Shown in pieces: positions 16,662-17,000 of a stretch of 17,000 nucleotides of DNA. Origin of the DNA: Isotricha intestinalis. Lineage: Eukaryota > Ciliophora > Litostomatea > Vestibuliferida > Isotrichidae. How positions within the stretch are numbered: position 1 is the stretch's first letter; each line of letters begins with the position of its first letter. The position numbers and the translations under genes are program-made. A model generated the notes under the pieces. That model saw nothing but the letters and a program-made list of their open reading frames with translations, was not told the DNA's origin and made no database searches. Location: the NCBI GenBank assembly GCA_023807065.1, contig JAJJLU010004188.1, positions 1-17,000 on the forward strand, in the 5' to 3' direction.

Positions 16662-16985
16662 ATGACAACAGTAAAAACAAATAAAACAATTGATACATTT
16701 AAACCTGTTTTAAGACAAAAAGATATGGATAGAGATATGTATAATGAAATAGAGAAATTAGCAAAAGAATGTGTAGAAAGTCCTAAAGAAAAGTTTAAAA
16801 ATGAAAATGAAATAGCAAATTATATGAAAAAATTTTTAGAAGAAAAATATAAAGATAAAGATTTATGTTGGCATGTTATAATTGGAAGAAATTTCGGAGG
16901 ATGTATTACTTTTAAAGAAAAAGTTATGTGTTATCTTTATGTAGGTCAAATTGGATTTTTAATTTTTGCAACTCCTGATGTTTAA
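16662..16985 (+). CDS. Dynein light chain, LC8 (DYNLL) family
   Basis: 107 residues, against about 89 for typical LC8, with the extra length in the N-terminus and a slightly longer middle. The C-terminal half is diagnostic: helix EIANYMKKFLEEKYKDKD, then WHVIIGRNFGG (residues 70-80, matching LC8 WHCIVGRNFGS), then the interface strands CYLYVGQIGFLIFATPDV, equivalent to FYLGQVAILLFKSG. LC8 is a small homodimer that binds linear motifs in the dynein intermediate chain and many other proteins. It works in cytoplasmic and axonemal dynein and as a general dimerisation hub. The N-terminal 15 residues are Thr/Lys-rich and unlike canonical LC8, so this is probably one of several paralogues, possibly an axonemal one. 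The gene is complete, ending in TAA 15 nt before the window edge, and lies 142 nt after the myosin gene on the same strand. Confidence 0.93.
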   Translation: MTTVKTNKTIDTFKPVLRQKDMDRDMYNEIEKLAKECVESPKEKFKNENEIANYMKKFLEEKYKDKDLCWHVIIGRNFGGCITFKEKVMCYLYVGQIGFLIFATPDV

Positions 16986-17000
16986 ATAAATATTATTTTT

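Noticed and set aside
1..17000. Ciliate-type code with UAA/UAG as glutamine
   Set aside because: Seven genes end in UAA and one in UAG exactly where their family domains end. Gln codons inside the genes are CAA, and no long frame continues through the stops.

Overview
This window looks like nuclear DNA of a very AT-rich, gene-dense, flagellated or cilium-bearing protist. The coding sequences are typically eukaryotic: a Rab GTPase tail, an ABCC transporter, an SF-assemblin-like fibre protein, an SPX-MFS phosphate transporter, an IQ/coiled-coil myosin and an LC8 dynein light chain. All are uninterrupted long frames with no visible introns. UAA ends seven of the eight intact genes and UAG ends one. 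UGA never ends one and is not found inside the intact frames, where Trp is UGG. This fits the standard code and argues against the UAA/UAG=Gln codes of many ciliates. SF-assemblin plus LC8 suggests a lineage with basal bodies. I cannot name the species or phylum from the sequence alone.

Layout: 1-155 (+) is the 3' end of a Rab-type GTPase gene. 241-2283 (+) is an orphan beta-propeller (WD40-like) protein. 2492-6442 (-) is a full ABCC/MRP-type transporter without TMD0. 6443-6698 is a short divergent intergenic region. 6699-7505 (+) is an SF-assemblin-like protein and 7576-8427 (+) a B-box/coiled-coil protein, a close tandem pair. 8494-10842 (-) is an SPX-MFS transporter that ends 66 nt from the B-box gene, tail to tail. 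10843-12292 is the only large gap, about 1.45 kb. It is not empty: it holds two decayed coding relics, one on each strand, and a direct repeat of about 31-33 bp. 12293-16519 (+) is an unusual myosin, followed by 16662-16985 (+), an LC8 dynein light chain. Most other gaps are 66-260 bp, so the genome is compact.

The genes do not form one pathway. They are an ordinary eukaryotic mix of membrane traffic (Rab), transport (ABCC, SPX-MFS) and cytoskeleton (SF-assemblin, myosin, LC8). The items most worth a second look are the two relics in the gap, the myosin with an E/K helix, long coiled coil and acidic end but no recognised cargo domain, the strongly degenerate first ATPase site of the ABCC protein, and the neighbouring pair of coiled-coil proteins that each begin with a Cys-rich head. 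I found no evidence for a new mobile or defence system.
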